Shown here one piece after another: positions 61,851-64,000 of a stretch of DNA of 64,000 nucleotides (position 1 is its first letter; each line of letters begins with the position of its first letter). Source of the stretch: Saccoglossus kowalevskii (Eukaryota; Hemichordata; Enteropneusta; Harrimaniidae); assembly GCF_000003605.2 (NCBI RefSeq), contig NW_003143796.1:299746-363745 (forward strand), read 5' to 3'. A program made the translations under genes and the position numbers. The notes beneath the pieces were generated by a model. That model was not told where the DNA came from and did not search any database. It saw nothing but the letters and a program-made list of their open reading frames with translations.

Positions 61851-64000
61851 CTGGCTCTCATTTGAGATGTATAAAAATACACATTTGAGTGTCATTGTCT
61901 GTACCCGGTAAACAATTTACCCAAATGTATGATATTAGTATCGCTTGACCTGTTTTGCGAATGGCAGTACATTTTATCTTGCCAAAAATAGAGGATTTTA
62001 TTTTATTTTATTTGAAACTATCACACCATACACAATATAACGATAGACAACTACAAAAAATACGCATAATTAAACATAAAATGGAGTAATAATTCATAAA
62101 GGTTTACACCCCAAGTTTGTGAAGGTGAGAGATAATAGTATTAGTGTACATTGTCATTTGGCTTACGAACTAGTAAATCAACATAAATACAAGTGTTAGT
62201 TCTGAGATTATTAAGTAACAATAAAGCAACAAATATAGAATTAAACGATTAACTTATAAGTATTAAAATTTGCATATGACAGCAGCAGCGTAGTCAATAA
62301 GCTGATTTCACATTGATTGACATTAAAAAAAGAACAATGCTGTAACTGTGGCGTAACATATTATAGGTCATAGTAATAAGTCCGTATTGTCACATGACAG
62401 TGATTATATTGTATCAGAGCTGTCAGTCATCTTTGCGTGCTTGGGAATCAGTGTGATTATTGGATGATTGAAGATATGCCCCATTATGTGTTAAGGGATG
62501 TCTTCAGCTTTTATGGTACACCGCATTATAATTTGTATATGATATTAATAGCAACCAGTTTCTAATGTTGTGTAATTACATTTTCATACGGTATGGACTA
62601 TTTGTTTGGCCCAGGTATATGTACATCGACCTGTTTTCTTCTTTTCCTTTGCTTTCTTTATGTACATACATATGTTTATAATTTGATGTGATAGGTCTGA
62701 TTTATATTAAAGGTAGACAAAATGTTGCTCATGAACTTTTCACTCCAGTAATTGCATTTTTAATCAGTTATGATTGTGCATTAGGTCTGTTTTTAAAGGG
62801 CGTGTAATGGTCTCTTGAGATAATTCATTTCGTTGGTTTGGTAACCGATTAAAACGCATTGTGATGGTTCCATTGTATTGTAGTGTAATTGGACCATACA
62901 TTGTAATGTGTTTGGGTATAGTATAATCGTGGTTTGTGTAAGTAATAACAATGTGTTTGGGGATATATTAGTCTGGATATAATGTAATATAGCTTTTTTT
63001 AGTATTTTCTGTGTAATATGACACTTGTGAAATGAATTACTGGAATAATGAAACACCCAACTATATGGCAAATATACTCGCAAATTTATTTTTACATGTG
63101 TAGCAGTATGTTGTGTCAAAATCTGTCTGCAATTTATTCGTTTTAGTATTCAATAGTATGTGAACTTTTTGGTTTACTGTCAATCTGATTGTTGGGAAAA
63201 ACGGGAAAATAATAGAAATAATAGCAGCAGTTTCTATAGACAACACGAACACGCATTTCACCGTTAAAACCAACTAAAATCGTTGTAAAGTTGTAAATAC
63301 TTCTATACATCAAAAGTACCTTGTAAGACACTGTATTTTTGCACTATATGTCACCGAGCAAAATTTTGAGATATTGGAAAAAAAATGGTAAATTTCCCTA
63401 AAACAGACAAACCGTTCTATTTTACTATATTTTATTGATCGATATTCTCTGAACCGAGTACAGTGAAACCATATTTTTATTTGACTGTCTTAATCCTTGT
63501 AGCATGGTATATCGAATATGTAAAAATTAAGAGAATGGCAATGTTTTTACTTACTTATGTGTTCTACCTTAAACTGATATTCGAAAAAACAACATAACTT
63601 CTACGAGTTGATTTATTGACTGACTGTTTTAATGCTTAAACACACATAGTTAATAGTATTAAGGTAGCACAACTATACAGTTAAATGTGTTATTATCAAG
63701 CAAAAATATTATACTCGATAATAAAAACGTCAAGCGATAATAATTAATCATATTTTATCAACAAATCATTCACCCAAAATTGTCAGATGTGTGTAAATCC
63801 TTGCCTGTTGAGATAAGATTCAGCGTGGCTATTGCATGTCAAGTTGCGTTATACGTCAATATATGGTAATTCCAGTGAGTGTAGCTTCCAGCAACAACGT
63901 AGATCACGACATATACATACGCTTGCAGGCAATCTTCGCGGTGTCCTTGCCTGTTTGTGGTGATAATGGCGTGTATTATGCTCATCACACGGGTTGTTTG

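Larger units (their letters stand above)
58790..64000. other. Intergenic DNA right of gene D, no gene recognised
   Basis: AT-rich. The minus-strand frame 59387-59725 (ending near WRQDDSKFIHQLN) and the plus-strand frames near 59774-59972 are non-repetitive and could be decayed transposon pieces; I recognise no family. An (AAT)n-like stretch lies near 60102. From 62.8 kb to the end nothing is seen on either strand. Confidence 0.4.

Overview
The window looks like nuclear DNA of an invertebrate animal: AT-rich, short symmetric exons separated by long repeat-filled introns, GT-AG splicing, and Penelope, DIRS and LINE remnants. Multidomain sushi/EGF/FN3/Ig receptors suggest a marine invertebrate. 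An acorn worm (hemichordate) or another invertebrate deuterostome is my best guess, but that is inference only.

The main content is a cluster of three paralogous cell-surface receptor genes. Gene A (minus strand) is present only as its 5' part: a putative promoter and non-coding exon near 15.36-15.56 kb, a signal-peptide exon, a sushi exon and a Tie/MEGF-type EGF exon; it runs off the left edge. Gene B (minus strand, 21.6-43.6 kb) is complete. Its 17 coding exons give signal peptide, sushi, four EGFs, sushi, EGF, two FN3-like domains, one membrane span and a short tail. The tail has no kinase but carries an ITAM-like pair of YxxL motifs, an ITIM-like YxxV and a possible PDZ ligand. One FN3 exon of B contains an in-frame TAA. 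Gene D (plus strand, 46.4-58.8 kb) is a complete receptor tyrosine kinase: signal peptide, five sushi domains plus a sixth broken sushi exon, EGF, Ig, membrane span, kinase and tail. The kinase has HGD where HRD is usual.

All three genes start alike: a promoter block containing an AGGGCGCT core, a non-coding first exon, then a signal-peptide exon with a recognisably shared peptide. A and B are tandem copies and D is divergent from B, so the cluster arose by duplication and inversion, with exon shuffling through phase 1-1 modules. Two relic FN3 exons on the plus strand inside a B intron suggest a further lost copy. How the proteins cooperate is not shown; a kinase receptor beside a kinase-less receptor with YxxL motifs suggests related or paired signalling.

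Mobile and repeated DNA fills the rest. At the left edge is the 3' end of a Penelope-like element with a GIY-YIG domain, followed by a type I hammerhead ribozyme whose whole conserved core is present. A broken DIRS-type fossil lies at about 1.4-4.8 kb. Two dispersed repeat families (called here A-rep, unit about 158 bp, and B-rep, about 160-180 bp) recur many times. There are also a LINE reverse-transcriptase remnant, several foldback elements, a (TG)n tract beside the B promoter and other tandem arrays. The right end (58.8-64 kb) has no gene I can recognise.
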